Assembly (NCBI GenBank): GCA_950022655.1
Contig: OX465579.1
Location: 53,237,950-53,301,949 of the forward strand
Direction: 5' to 3'
Source of the DNA: Alentia gelatinosa
Taxonomy: Eukaryota; Annelida; Polychaeta; Phyllodocida; Polynoidae
Length of the DNA stretch: 64,000 nucleotides
The position numbers were made by a program, and so were the translations under genes. Positions 1 through 11,285 of this stretch are shown piece after piece; position 1 is the stretch's first letter, and each line of letters starts with the position of its first letter. The notes beneath the pieces are model-generated. The model saw nothing but the letters and a program-made list of their open reading frames with translations. It did no database searches and was not told where the DNA came from.

Positions 1-82
1 AACGCCGATAACTTCGGAACGGTTGGGCAGATATTCTTCATATTTGGAACGATTATAGGTTATATGTACCCTTACTCGTAAT
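1..82. repeat. arm of a foldback element, cut by the window edge
   Basis: GCCGATAACTTCGGAACGGTT through TATAGGTTATATGT and ACTCGTA is a diverged copy of the right arm (2083-2158) of the foldback element at 1602-2411. The partner arm would lie left of the window. Confidence 0.75.
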
Positions 83-786
83 AAAATTTTATGACAAGCG
101 ACAATTTAAGTAAATAGAGACACGTGGCTATGGAGCTCGTTCCCGGCATGAGGCCAAATATAGAAACTACGACAGTTCTAAACATGTCGCCAGCGCCGAT
201 CATTTGAGCTCAGATCATAGGCACGCGGCTACGATCACGTCTATAGCACAGCGGCAATTTTGTATCACCCAAAAATGTCTTGGCCTCAACCCACGATCTT
301 AGGCCATCGTGGATCCACGATATCGTGACTAAAAAATAGGGCCCAGGATCACATTACTGGGTCAGATCATTACCCCAACCATAATGAGCCTCTACGTCAA
401 ATCCTCCAGAAAGACAGGGAATGGGTGTGGGATACATCTCAACAACAATACTAATCAGACAAAACTAGCGCTACGAAGATGAACTGCATATAATGTGTCT
501 TTGATTCAAGACTTAAGATATGTTTGTGTAACATCAGCGTGAAGGAAGTACAAATCTATGTGGATAATACAGCGCTCCCTTTTCATAAAATCTTGCCAAC
601 ATTGCCTAATGAAGTCCTATTAAATAAGACGAAATGTTGCAAGCATCTGACCCAACCGCCCCCTATTTCGATGTATCTTTACACCAAATAAATCATTTTT
701 AACTATTATCAGCTTGTCTGGTTTAATGTGGAACTTTCCTCCAAACTAACATAAAATCTTAAGTATGGTGTATTTAGGAATCTGCC
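83..786. other. unassigned MSH4 intron sequence
   Basis: No exon or known element recognised. A cluster of inverted CCACGAT/ATCGTGG motifs at about 286-328 could form small hairpins. Confidence 0.5.
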
Positions 787-1606
787 AGGGGGTGTTTTTC
801 AGTCGAGAGGATCTCAACTTGAGATCTGCTAAGATCAATCCAAGATCCTGAGACCAACTTTGAGATCAATGGCGGAAAGTGTTTTTCAGACGTTGTCTCA
901 AGTCTACACAGCCGATCTTAGGGGATCTCAACTCCAAGGATCTCAAGTTGAGATCCCTAGCCCTCAGTGTAGAGCTATCTCAAGTTCTATAGTGATCTTC
1001 CTGTGGTTTAAGTAAACCAGAGCCTCTAAATTGCCTATTGTCACCCCAAACTGTTATGTCAAGTCCCTTGCGATACCTTTTGTGAACCAATGTCAAGTTG
1101 AGACCAATCTCAAGTTGAGACCGATCTCAAGTTGAGACCAATCTCAAGTTGAGACCGATCTCAAGTTGAGACCGATCTCAAGTTGAAACTGACTTTGAGC
1201 ATTACAGTAGGTTTAGCACAAACTAGCTGAGTGGTGCAGTGCCTTGTTTTTATGTTGCTTATCAATTGTCTCTCATGGTCATAATAACCACAATAAAACT
1301 ATGAAATTTGGAATATACGTTTGCCAGGTTATCAATACACTTTGCTCTAAATATCTTTTAATTTTGATATGTTTTAGCACTGGATAAAAAAGTTGAGACA
1401 AGTATCAACTGATCTTAAGTTGAGACCGAAGTTGAGATCCTTTCACTTGAGATCCCTGAGATCATCTCAACTGAAAAACACCCAAAGCACCCCAAACGGT
1501 CTTATCTTAGTCTTAACTTGAGATCACCTCAAATGATCTCAACTGAAAAACACTTTCGATCTCAGCAGATCTCAAGTGGACATGATCTCAACTGAAAAAC
1601 AGGGAG
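787..1606. mobile_element. GATCTC-rich inverted-repeat element, copy 1
   Basis: The ends are GGTGTTTTTCAGTCGAG and its complement CTCAACTGAAAAACAGGG. Inside are many GATCTCAA/TTGAGATC half-palindromes in both orientations, including five near-identical 19-bp direct repeats at about 1093-1185. No coding capacity, so this is MITE-like. Copies 2 (2420-3197) and 3 (7060-7881) share the interior. Confidence 0.8.
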
Positions 1607-2411
1607 CTGTTTCACTAGTAGTGGAGTGAAAGTGAGAGGTGAGACCGCAACAGTGGCACCAACAGTGGCACCAACAGTGGCAGGCCCAAATTTGCGTTTC
1701 ATCAGTGCTCTCGCTGTTGAGGTGGGACTAGCTGTCACTGTTGGCAAAGCTGTCGCTATGCACACGCGTTTGACGTTTGAATCTATTCGTCAACGGGCCG
1801 CGATGACGTGGAATTTCACCCCTTCCCATAGGAACTAAGCAATGAAATTTTTACACGAGTAAGGCATATATATAACCTATAATCGTACCAAATATGAAGA
1901 ATATCGGTCGAAGCGTTCCGAAGTTATCGACGTTTCAATTTCATCATAGCAATCATCTGCTCTGGTGGTCAAGTCACCCTCCCACCTCCCGATATGCAGT
2001 CAATGTCAAGGTCGCTGCATAAATTAGCGAAAAATACACTGGCCACCAGAGCAGACGATTGCTATGACGAAATTCAAAGACCGATAACTTCAGAACCGCT
2101 TGGCGGATTATCTTCATATTTGGTACGATTATAGGATATATGTATACCTTACTCGTGTATTAATTCTCACGGGAAGTGGGTGAGAATATTCTATGCACGT
2201 AACAAACGACAGGGTAGACCTTACAGAGGCTCCACAGTGACACTAACAGCTACACCAATTCTCCTGATGAAATGGTCACTGCCACTGTTGGTGTCGCTCC
2301 TTTCCCGAGTGCCGTTCACGCTTGAGTGCACCTCCTGATGAAACGCACACTGTCGCTGTGGTGCCACTATTACACAGAGCGACAGTTGCAGCTTCTAGTG
2401 AAACAGCTCCC
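1602..2411. mobile_element. foldback (palindromic) MITE
   Basis: Ends GGGAGCTGTTTCACTAG and CTAGTGAAACAGCTCCC are exact inverted repeats. The interior is also largely palindromic: 1853-1965 is complementary to 2042-2158, with a spacer of about 75 bp. AACAGTGGC repeats on the left mirror GCCACTGTT on the right. It sits between two direct copies of the GATCTC element. Confidence 0.85.
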
Positions 2412-2419
2412 AGGCCCCT

Positions 2420-3197
2420 TGGGGGTGTTTTTCAGTCGACGATCTCAACTGAGATCCGCTAAGATTGAACAGCGATCATCAGACCGAATTTGAGATCAAT
2501 GGCGAAAAGTGTTTTTCAGACAAGGTCTCGAGTCTACACAGTGGATCTCAACTTGAGATCATTTCCTGCCATGTACAAGATTCTGCAATCGGAAATTATT
2601 TATTTAAGACATTTCTACTTATTCAAATTAGACCAAATTTATACCAAATAATTGTTCATGTCCATTTGATCCAATCCTAAAATATCATAATTTTCTGTTC
2701 AGTATTCAATAAGTGAAACATGTTTCACTTTTTGAAAGGGGGTTGTGTTATTTACAAATATGGAATGACCTTGACCCCACCCTGCTCAAATAAAATCGAG
2801 CATCACAGTAGGTATACACACGCTGTCTGAGTGTAGTGCCTGCATTTTTCAGATTTCCAGACAAATGTTTATCACAGTCTTAATAACCACAGGAAAACTA
2901 TGAAATTTGGGGCATAGGTATGTCAGATTATTAGTACCTTTCACTCTAAATATTTTCTAATCTGAATAAGTTTTAGCACCTGAAAATAAAGTTGTGACAA
3001 GTAACAACTGGTCTCAGTTTGAGACTATTTTTGAGATCATTTCACTTGAGATCATCTCAACTGAAAAAACCCAAAATCCCCCGAAACCGTCACATCTCAG
3101 TCTCAACTTGAAATCACTTAAGATCGTCTCAACTGAAAAACATTTTGTCCCTAAAACAGTCTCAAGTTAAAATCATCACGTCTGAAAAGCACCCCCC
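2420..3197. mobile_element. GATCTC-rich inverted-repeat element, copy 2
   Basis: Ends GGGGTGTTTTTCAGTCGA and GTCTGAAAAGCACCCC. The interior (CTGCCATGTACAAGAT..., ATTCAAATTAGACC) aligns with copy 3 near 7230-7310. Confidence 0.8.
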
Positions 3198-3416
3198 TGC
3201 TATATAAATATTTTGGAATCTGTCTTGTTGAAAAAATCTGTATCTGAACCAATACAATGAGAAAATAACCAGCTTCATTGGGATGCTTTATCTTGAATCG
3301 GAGGGTGGCCTGTTTTTCTTTGGTAGTAGAAAGGTTAGCATAGAGGTATACAAACATTTACATCACCTTTATTCCTGCATGTCCTATACTTAGTCCTGTT
3401 GCCTAATCCATTGCAG

Positions 3417-3487
3417 GCGTACACATTCATAGCCACACATTTCATGGAACTAACAAACCTGCAGACCCTCTACCCGAGCGTTGAAAA
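3417..3487 (+). CDS. MSH4: MSH4 exon (first one visible)
   Basis: Starts after the acceptor ...CCATTGCAG and ends at AA|GTAAGT, so it leaves two bases. It encodes AYTFIATHFMELTNLQTLYP followed by SVE. The ATHF motif is the post-Walker-B histidine loop typical of MutS ATPases. It starts in phase 0. Confidence 0.93.
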
Positions 3488-6400
3488 GTAAGTCTGAATA
3501 CAGGATAGTGAACCTGACTGGATGACTTTTATCAAGGAATATGTCTTGCCAGATCCAAGGAACAAGATTATGAAATAATCATTCATTTGAAAAACCTATA
3601 CATGTTATGAACTACATTGAATGTAATTGTATATTTTGGCATATTTAAAGTAGCAATCCGTTAAGTAGGTGTATGGAAGGCGAATGATATGATAATTTGC
3701 TACAATGTGGTACACTATAGTTCTTGGTAAAATAGGTTTAATGCAGTTTCTTGTCCCAATGAAAATGAAGACTATTGCCGCGTATCCACCTGACGACGAT
3801 TATGTGACAGGGTGTAAAAAGTCGTCAGGTGCAATGAAGTCTCACGCTTCTTGTCTCACCGCTTCTTTTCGTTCTTTAATCAGTATTAGTATTTTGTGCG
3901 TGATCCAGCCGTAAGCCTTTTATCTTCTAAAATGCAATTGTTTTATAGGGAAGTGAGTGTCTAGATTACTGGTTATCTGCTGTTGGATGAAGCACCACTG
4001 GTCATTGGGGTTACTCATATGGTAAAAGGTATTCCAATTGACTTCGTTTAGGAAGTGCTGTAGATCATTTATTGAATATTTTTTATATCTCCTACCTTCC
4101 AAACGAGTTTCAGATGTTCTTACCTTTAATTTTTTCCTTGTGGCATGGATTGTGTGATGATCACTTATGAGGTGCTGATCAGTTCCTGATTCTTGAGTGT
4201 GTAATGAATCTGTCAGTATGTGGTCAATACATGTTCTGCTGGATGTTCGAATTATATCATTAACAAGAGCTAAGAGTACATTTTATAATAGAAATATTGG
4301 CCTTTAAAGGCCAAATTAGCAGGTGGACACATTTAAAACTCAATACAAGGTCCACCAATAATTAATTACTATGAGATCAAGGAAACCCCCCAGGAGTTGG
4401 CAGGAATTGGAGGTAAAGTGGCAGGGGAAAGGGAGGTGTTGGGTTACCATAGGAGATATTTTAATACACAAGTTTTGTGCATATCTTACAAGTCTTTGAT
4501 TACTGGGCCTGTCAGGTGTTTGGGGAAGTTCATAAAGTAGTTTGTCTTTTTTAAATCAATGTCAAAATAATAAATAATAAAACTATAGGATATTGCATTG
4601 CAATAAAACTTGTCCAGAAAAAAAAAATCATATACCTATCTGTACTTAGGTATGGCTCTATCTAGTGTTAGTTTGACATACTACAGGCCCCATGTTCAAA
4701 GTGAGGCAGAGCTTCAACCAGATACTTAATGTTCTTATAAGGATATAGGTATAGGGCATGTGCCAATATGCTTGGAGAGTGATAGGAACCAGTGATAGGA
4801 GTCCTCTGGGGGAACATGACTGCACTACAATTCAAAGATACATGAATATCATGCCAAATACAAGTTTAACCTAAATAATGACACTTCCTAGAGGGTAAGC
4901 AACAGTCAGTGCCACTTATGGAGATGGTAAATGTTATACTAATGCTCCCTGTTAATCAATATTGAGTTCTGTTTCAGTATGCCCATTCCAACCAAAATCC
5001 CCCCACTTTCAACAAATACTTGAATATCTCAGTAAATATAGAATCTACCTAGAAAATTCCACTTCCTAGCACCTACTGTTTTTTTATTCTCTTTCAAATG
5101 AGACATATTATACAGGGATGCCAGTTTGTAGGATTTTGCCTACATGTAGGATTTTCATTCTAGTCTAAAAGATATATGGAAACTTCAAGAAATTGTATTT
5201 GTTTTAAGAACAATATAGACTCCAGCTTTTCTAAATCTTATATAAACTTGTTTTGTAATCTTTCAAATTTTTCTAATTCAGCTACCTTCAGCGCACACCG
5301 TTAAAAAGCCTACGAGCCTAGAGCTGTAGGATGGTAGGATTCCTGTAGGAAATCCTCCTACGGACAAGGGCAAACCAGAATGCTGACATCTGATTGGCTT
5401 AAAATATGTCATGTGAGAATAAAGTTGTGGGGGCCTTATAAAATGTTAAAAGAAATCAGAGGAATACCTTATGAACTTGTAAAGATATTTTGCAGAATAT
5501 AGAACTGATAATGTGTGGTAATCTATTCCAAATGGATTTCTTTGAATAGTTCCCCATTTAGTGCAGAACTACACATAGACCCACTCTCAGAGCAGATATC
5601 CAGATATCAAATACTGCCAGACTATATCCAAGGATCTGCTAGGAGAGTGATGGGGATTCCCCTACAGCATATATGCGTTTTAGGTTAGACATAGACTGGC
5701 CTCGGTCCCCATGTAGGATTTTTTCCTCACCCCAACTGGCATCCCTGATTATATTATGATTGAACCAGTTTAAGGGGTAGGAATATGTGCATAAAGGAGT
5801 TCTTAAAAATGGATCTGTGCCTTCAAAAGGGTTACTGGAGAACTCGACCCACAACAAACTCGACCCGTAATTGACAGGAGAACTCGACCCGTTTTGGAAA
5901 ACTCGAGCCGCGAACTCGACCCGTAAATTTGAAAAGAGAACTCGACCCGTTTTTGGAGAACTCGACCCGTGATTTAGAGCCAGTTTTAAATAACGAAAAA
6001 GTTGAAGGACCAGTCCCTAGGGACAGTGACTCTAATAGGGTAAGGGTTAGGGTTAGGGATACGGTTAGGGATACGGTTAGGGTTAGAGTTAGGGTCAGGG
6101 TAAGGATTAGGGTTAGGGTTGAACTTAAAACGCCCTTCTAACAGTATCCTGCAATACAGGTACAGGTACCGGTACAGAAATATTAAGTTCTCTGATGCGT
6201 TGAAGTTTTGAAATGCATTTTTTACTAAGCTGTACATCTAGCTTTTGAGAAAAATAAAAATTAGTGAAAGCGATACACACACCACACGTGTCATTTCCTA
6301 ACAACTATGACTAAATATCCAAGCACAGTCTATCTAAGTCGAGGGCAGACACTCCAGAATGGACACTCAAAACTTGTATTACCGCTCACATTTTCGGCAA

Positions 6401-9400
6401 AATTTGAAGCTAAGGTAATATAAATAGTAATAATACTTCCAAAATATTCTACTTCATATATATCCATATTTGCATCTATTAAATACTCGAGTTCAGTGCT
6501 GGAAAAATGGGTCGAGTTCGTTGCGGGTCGAGTTTTTTACGGGTCGAGTTCTCCAGAATTCTACAAAAGTCCCCCCCCCCCCCAACTGAATTCACTATTT
6601 TTTTTAAATCCATACCAAAATAATAAATATCAAAATTGTAAGGTATTGTACCTGCATAAAACCTTCTGTCCAAAACAGAAATTATATTCCTATCTGTACT
6701 TAGTTAGCTATAAAAAGCAAAAATGTGGTTAGGTCACTTAGTGACTCTACAAGCAGTTGTACTACAGTAGGCTATAGCCATGACCTAAAGACCAACCGTC
6801 CACCTGCTAATAATGCTTTTTTAGATTATTATCACAGAAGAATTCATACAAGTCTTTACTATTTCAGTGACGTAGCCTTACGTTGTCGTCCTCTCATGAT
6901 TCCTGTACTTGTGGAACGACAAGGCGAATTGTAGTTTGTCTAAGAACTGAGAAAGATTACCATTTGGCGGTCTATAGCATATAATGCCAAAAAGTCTAGT
7001 TTGATTGTGCTGTTCTATTGACAGGACGAGCAGATCACATGCGGAGTTGGAGAACTCCTGGGCCCTGTTTTTTCAGTTGAGACGATCTCCAGCTGAGATC
7101 CGCTGAGATCCATGAGCGATCCTGAGACCGTTTGGGAGATCAATGGCTGCAGGTGTTTTTCAGTAAAGGTCTCAGTGCGCCACAGCGGATCTCAGGACGA
7201 TCTCAGGTTGTGATCATTTTAGCTGAGATGATTTCTGCCAGGTACAAGATACTGCACTTGGAAATTATTGATTTGAGATACCTATACTTATTCAAATTAG
7301 ACCATATTTACAGCGAAAAATTGTCCATGTCCATTTGATCCAATCCTAAGATTTCATAATTTTTCGTTGAGTATTCAATAAGTGAGACATGTTTTACTTT
7401 TTGAATGGGTGTTATTGTTATTCACAAATATGGGATGACCTTGACCTCAGCCTGCTCAAATAAAATCGAGCATTTCAGTAGGTATACTAAAGCTGCCTGA
7501 GTGGTGCAGTGCCTGCATTTTTCAGATTTCCAGATAAATGTTTATCACGGTCTTAATAACCACAGAAAAACTATGAAATTTCGGATATAGGTATGTCAGA
7601 TTATTAGAAACCTTCGCTCTAAGTATTTTCTAATTTGAATAAGTTTTGGAACCTGAAAAAAATAGTTATGACAGGTATCAACTGGTCTCAGATTGAGACC
7701 GTCTGGGAGATCAATTCAGCTGAGATCCCTTGAGATCATCACAACTGAGAAACACCCATAGCCCCCGAAACGGTCGCATCTCAGTCTCAGCCTGAGATCC
7801 ATAGAGATCATCTCAACTGAAAAACAGTTTGCCTTTCAAACGGTCTCAACTTGAGATCGTCTCGACTGAAAAACAGGGCCCTGATTCATTATACAGTATG
7901 GTGTTAGATTATGTGCTAATAAACCCTCCCTATTTTTGCTGAGTATATATATGTTGAATATATTCTACTCCTAAGACGTGCACTTCTTTTAATCAAGGGA
8001 ACCACTGATAATAAACGGTTCGGCTTTCATGGTGAACTTTCTAGGATGAAGGGCGGGTCACTGAATGGTTGATCGTTAGATTATCAGTATAACAAATCGC
8101 CGGGGCTCAGTTCATACTTCCAGGTGCAGCATGTCCAAACTGAGGAAAATGACCGGCGAATGCAGAAAGTACACTACACCCATGTGCTGGCAAAGGGCAC
8201 CATGGCGGAACGTCATTACGGTAAGTTTCCAAGGTTATTTTCGGGGCGGATCTAGAACAGGCGGAGCCATGGCGGTCAGCATCCTCGCCTTCCCAGCAAT
8301 ACTCATATTAACCAACTATAGGGTATGTTCAGTGTTTCATGATTGAAACAGGGGTGGCTCTGTATACCACTCTGCCTTTAGGTGACCATGTTTCTAGTGT
8401 ACATGTATATCATCCTGAGGCAATGCGTCCTTTCACCTCCAGCCTTTCTGCTAAGGTAATGGATGCTGTATGTATCCTGTGCTAATAAAGTGTCCTTCAT
8501 ACCCTCGTAGGCTTGACACTTGGTGAGGTGTCCACGCTCCCTAAGTGTGTAGTTGAGGATGCTCGACAGATGACTCATACTCTCGACCAACAGAGAAAGG
8601 TGAGACCATCGACTCTTAAAAACTAACGTCAACTTACCATGCACCATGGTTAAGAAAATATATACCTGGTATGAGAGGAATGTTATTTTTACCTCTTTAC
8701 CTATCAGTCGTGATTTATGTCAAAATTGTGCTATAAATATAATCTATAGGTTAATTGAAACTTACCTTGTTCAAAGGTGATATTTTACCTAAAATCTACA
8801 ATATTACCAAGTTGTTGAATGGAGCAAAGGAGATTTAGCGTTCGCATGGTAGCAGCAGCAGTATCTAACATCCATAGAAGCAAAAGGTGCCTTACCCCCT
8901 AGGTGCAACTCAGAATTACGGGTAGGAAGAAAACAGTCCTGACCGGGACCGTTGCTCCATCTGACAACCTGGTAACATCACAGACTTTTGGTCAAATATC
9001 CTCGTCATTCCAAAAAATAAACACAATGTCTAGGGTATCTAGTGCCGAATTCTCTGAGCAGTCCCCAGAGCTAACAATATAGGTGTTTTAGATGTAAGTT
9101 TCCTATCATCTAGCAAGTGCAAAGGAAACCATTATTACATCTGAATGAGAAAGCATCATTGATTTCTACACCCGGATCCGGATGCCAACTACAATGCCTA
9201 GGTAATTTGTTTGCAAGTCCTGATGTGAACAGATCTATATAACAGTGGCCCAACTTAGCAACAATATAGTGGAAAGTGTCCATGGGGAGCTCCCATTCAG
9301 CTTTAGATAACGTTCCAGATTCCTTGTCAACCTCTATATTTTCTTTTTAGCAATTTAGGAATATTGTGCGTACACAATCACCGAATTCGGCTATGCAGCC

Positions 9401-11028
9401 ATTCTTCCACTCCCGCCCTAACCCTTACTCCTCATTCTGATGGCAGGTGTAAGTGTAAGTCTTTGGTATAACCCCTGATCTCCTATGCTTAAAGCAGCTA
9501 TTCCACCAAAAAGGCTCTCCGCAGGTGGGTTTTTACCCTCCAGCCAACGTTTGCCGCCGGGGCCGGCCTCTCCTAATCCCCAAAATTCCCTGAGCTGTTC
9601 CGCCAAATCGACTCCCCGACGACCAACAGGCGCACATAAGGCGCCCGGATGGCGCCCCGAGAGCGGCTTTTCCAAGCGCCACGGCCAGCCGGCCCCGGCT
9701 GGGCGATAGTGACACAGCGGATATGCTGTTGCCGTCTAGTGGATGTTAGCGGCACTAACTCACAAGCCGAGTTTCCCATTCACCCGATAGGCGGCACGCC
9801 GAATGTGCCTCCATACACTGCAACGCTCTGGATCCGCGAAAAGCAGCGTATCAAGCAGAGCAGTGTGCCGCCGTGTCGGGATTTGCATGGAAACGATGAG
9901 AGCACGTCAATTTTCCGCTGAATAGTACAGTTAATGGAACAATGAAGGTAACTAAAGATAAGCCTTGATGTTATGAATGTGTATGGCACCCTCTGGCGCT
10001 ATAAGTCACTCCAAATCACTGCAGCCGTCCAAACTTTTGGTCTCCGTTCGTAGGAGTACCCCTCCCAGGAGCCGCCCACTCCATGCTGACGGGGTGTGTT
10101 GTAGTATATGCGGACAAGCGGCCAACGCGGACCCCGGCCTTGCTCTCGGCATCGCTCCCAGTGTAGCTTTTGGCACGCCAGCTGGGGGCTAAAAATCAAA
10201 TGAAACAGTTTTCCGCCGGTGGGAGAGGTTGCGCTCATAACACCAGGCCGCCCTTCTCTGTGGTTTTCACAAAATCACAACAGACCAGTCAACGTTTGCC
10301 GGCGACTGGGTTTTGGAGACACGGGGAGGGGCCCACGGTAGGCGGCACCGGCCACGCAAATTTTATTTGACATCATGAGCTGTTCCAACAAGCAGATTAT
10401 CAACTCGTTTTGGCCAGATAACTCTTTCTCCAACTCGTCGGAATGCTGTCGCCTCGTTTGTGTCACTCCACATCAAACACTTATTGGTTTCTTCTTTGTT
10501 TGATATCAACATAACAACTGCTAAATTTCCCAATTCAGCTACAGCCCATGATCCCCCATTGAACCTTCCCACCGACCTTCCCAATAAATAGAACAAGCTA
10601 TGGTGTTCAGTCAGGTAGATGAGTGCAGGAAATTTCAAGTATTTTCAAGAGGTATTGTAATGAACCGAGGGGAGCTGCTCTTTTTTTTTATAAAGTGTGA
10701 TTGTTCTTAAGCATTTGTATGTTTTGGTAGTTTAACGTCCAGTCTGATTTATTAGACTTCTAGGTGTGCTTCATCCACACATCTAAATCCTTAAATGAAA
10801 ACTCATTTTGATGAACAGTACCCTCTTAGTTCTGTATTTCCCTGACAGGTGTCGCGGCAGCTGACAGACGCGGAGCGGCGTTTGCGTGCTGTCTTCAAAA
10901 CTGCCATGAAGCTCGTGCAGACTGCTCGGAACTCACGTCTTGACCCGGCGAGTCTGCGTCTCTATCTCACTAGTCTGCGCCAACAGCACGCACACCTCCA
11001 GGCTGCGTCCTCCACCGACGAGGAGTAG
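3417..11028 (+). CDS. MSH4: MSH4, MutS homologue 4 (C-terminal four exons; gene enters from the left)
   Basis: Meiosis-specific MutS homologue. With MSH5 it forms the MutS-gamma clamp that stabilises crossover intermediates on meiotic chromosomes. Four exons join in frame: 3417-3487, 8111-8220, 8511-8599 and 10849-11028, giving 149 codons plus TAG. Recognition rests on the ATPase-domain stretch ending THFMELTNLQTLYPSVE, then VQHV...YTHVLAKG, then GLTLGEVSTLPKCVVEDAR, and the C-terminal helix-turn-helix LVQTARNSRLDPASLRLYL. These align colinearly with the last part of vertebrate MSH4 as I remember it, including the spacing between exons 3 and 4. All junctions are GT-AG and all phases agree (2, 1, 0). 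The Walker A and B exons are not in the window; nothing resembling them was seen in 1-3416, so the preceding intron is at least 3.4 kb. The final residues after the helical domain (QAASSTDEE) are shorter than in vertebrates. It converges tail to tail with DNAI4. Confidence 0.95.
3920..4267 (-). pseudogene. non-LTR retrotransposon fragment: end of APE endonuclease and linker
   Basis: A continuous minus-strand frame reads RTSSRTCIDHILTDS, then a SDHH motif (catalytic SDH of AP-type endonucleases), then NDLQHFLNEVNWNTFYHMS and a HFPIKQLHF linker, ending at a stop at 3920. It lacks the rest of the endonuclease and the whole RT. The upstream break coincides with the edge of the family A element at 4268, which suggests that element interrupted it. 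Confidence 0.8.
5835..6556. mobile_element. CGACCC-motif inverted-repeat element nested in A1
   Basis: Ends CTGGAGAACTCGACCC and GGGTCGAGTTCTCCAG. The 12-mer GAACTCGACCCG recurs at least five times on the left (5839-5975) and inverted on the right (6490-6550). The interior carries TTAGGG-type repeats. The host element's text resumes on both sides (GGATCTGTG / CTACAAAAGTCCC). No clear target-site duplication. Confidence 0.8.
6037..6121 (+). repeat. interstitial telomere-like (TTAGGG)n with variants
   Basis: Runs of GGGTTAGGG interspersed with GGGATACGG and GGGTCAGGG variants, inside the CGACCC element. Confidence 0.85.
7060..7881. mobile_element. GATCTC-rich inverted-repeat element, copy 3
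   Basis: Terminal inverted repeat GGGCCCTGTTTTTTCAGTTG / CGACTGAAAAACAGGGCCC. The interior matches copy 2 (GTACAAGAT, ATTCAAATTAGACCATATT, CACAGAAAAACTATGAAATTT). Confidence 0.85.
8111..8220 (+). CDS. MSH4: MSH4 exon (second visible)
   Basis: Acceptor GGGGCTCAG, donor G|GTAAGT. One base completes the Asn codon from the previous exon, then SYFQVQHVQTEENDRR and ...VHYTHVLAKGTMAERHY. A second possible acceptor 13 bases downstream (TTCCAG) would break the frame with the preceding exon, so 8111 was chosen. Confidence 0.94.
8511..8599 (+). CDS. MSH4: MSH4 exon (third visible)
   Basis: Acceptor CCCTCGTAG, donor AAAG|GTGAGA. It encodes the conserved segment GLTLGEVSTLPKCVVEDAR and then QMTHTLDQQRK. 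This is the end of the ATPase domain, just before the C-terminal helices. It ends in phase 0. Confidence 0.95.
9480..10370. repeat. GC-rich repeat mosaic in the last MSH4 intron
   Basis: Far more GC-rich than its surroundings. It holds two diverged copies of an AACGTTTGCCG(G/C)CG motif (about 9546 and 10290) and repeated GGCCGG/GCCGCC blocks. The left start TTAAAGCAGCTATTCCACC resembles the left end of the small element at 27726. Overlapping ORFs up to 91 codons look like composition artefacts. Confidence 0.5.
10849..11028 (+). CDS. MSH4: MSH4 terminal coding exon with TAG stop
   Basis: Acceptor TTTCCCTGACAG. Fifty-nine codons, starting VSRQLTDAERRLRAVFK and including LVQTARNSRLDPASLRLYL. 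The stop codon is at 11026-11028. The C-terminal HTH region mediates MutS dimer contacts in the family. Confidence 0.96.
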   Translation: MSRQLTDAERRLRAVFKTAMKLVQTARNSRLDPASLRLYLTSLRQQHAHLQAASSTDEE

Positions 11029-11279
11029 GAACACCCTGGCATCACATTTCAGCCGTGCATTTTTCTCGTCTTTTCTAAATAATTTATTTCGCTCATCTTT
11101 CCCTTTCTGAAAGGTACTCTCTATCATAATTTTTTTTACGAAAATCTGTATGTGGAGACAGTGTTTCTATAAAGTCTGTAATGGGTCACCTTAAATGAAA
11201 CAAATGGAATAGGCCCTACTCCCTCTAATGATCTATGTACTTATTTTCCTAAAAACAAAATTGTCCGATAAAGATTGAA

Positions 11280-11285
11280 AATAAA
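11280..11285 (+). promoter_or_regulatory. candidate poly(A) signal for MSH4
   Basis: AATAAA followed directly by AAT, about 250 bases after the MSH4 stop. Confidence 0.45.

Larger units (their letters stand above)
4268..6813 (-). mobile_element. family A Helentron-like non-autonomous element, copy A1 (no minisatellite)
   Basis: Right end ACCGTCCACCTGCTAATAA. Left end AGCTAAG, then the perfect 18-bp palindrome TTGGCCTTTAAAGGCCAA (4297-4314), then the subterminal arm TTAGCAGGTGGAC. Unlike copies A3, A5 and A7 it has no 11-bp array: TAAATAATAAAACT runs straight into ATAGGATATTGCATTG near 4570-4600. It is interrupted by a second element at 5835-6556. Strand is given for the inferred Helentron orientation. 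Confidence 0.85.

Noticed and set aside
5929..6237. ORFs with RVRVRV and NPNPYP repeats
   Set aside because: Both strands of the TTAGGG-like tract; artefacts of the repeat.
8131..8346. 71-codon ORF starting MSKLRKMTGECR
   Set aside because: Wrong frame over a MSH4 exon. The frame giving SYFQVQHVQTEEN fits the flanking exons and the family.
9485..10638. Many overlapping ORFs of 60-91 codons
   Set aside because: Open on both strands because of GC-rich composition, in an intron between confirmed MSH4 exons.
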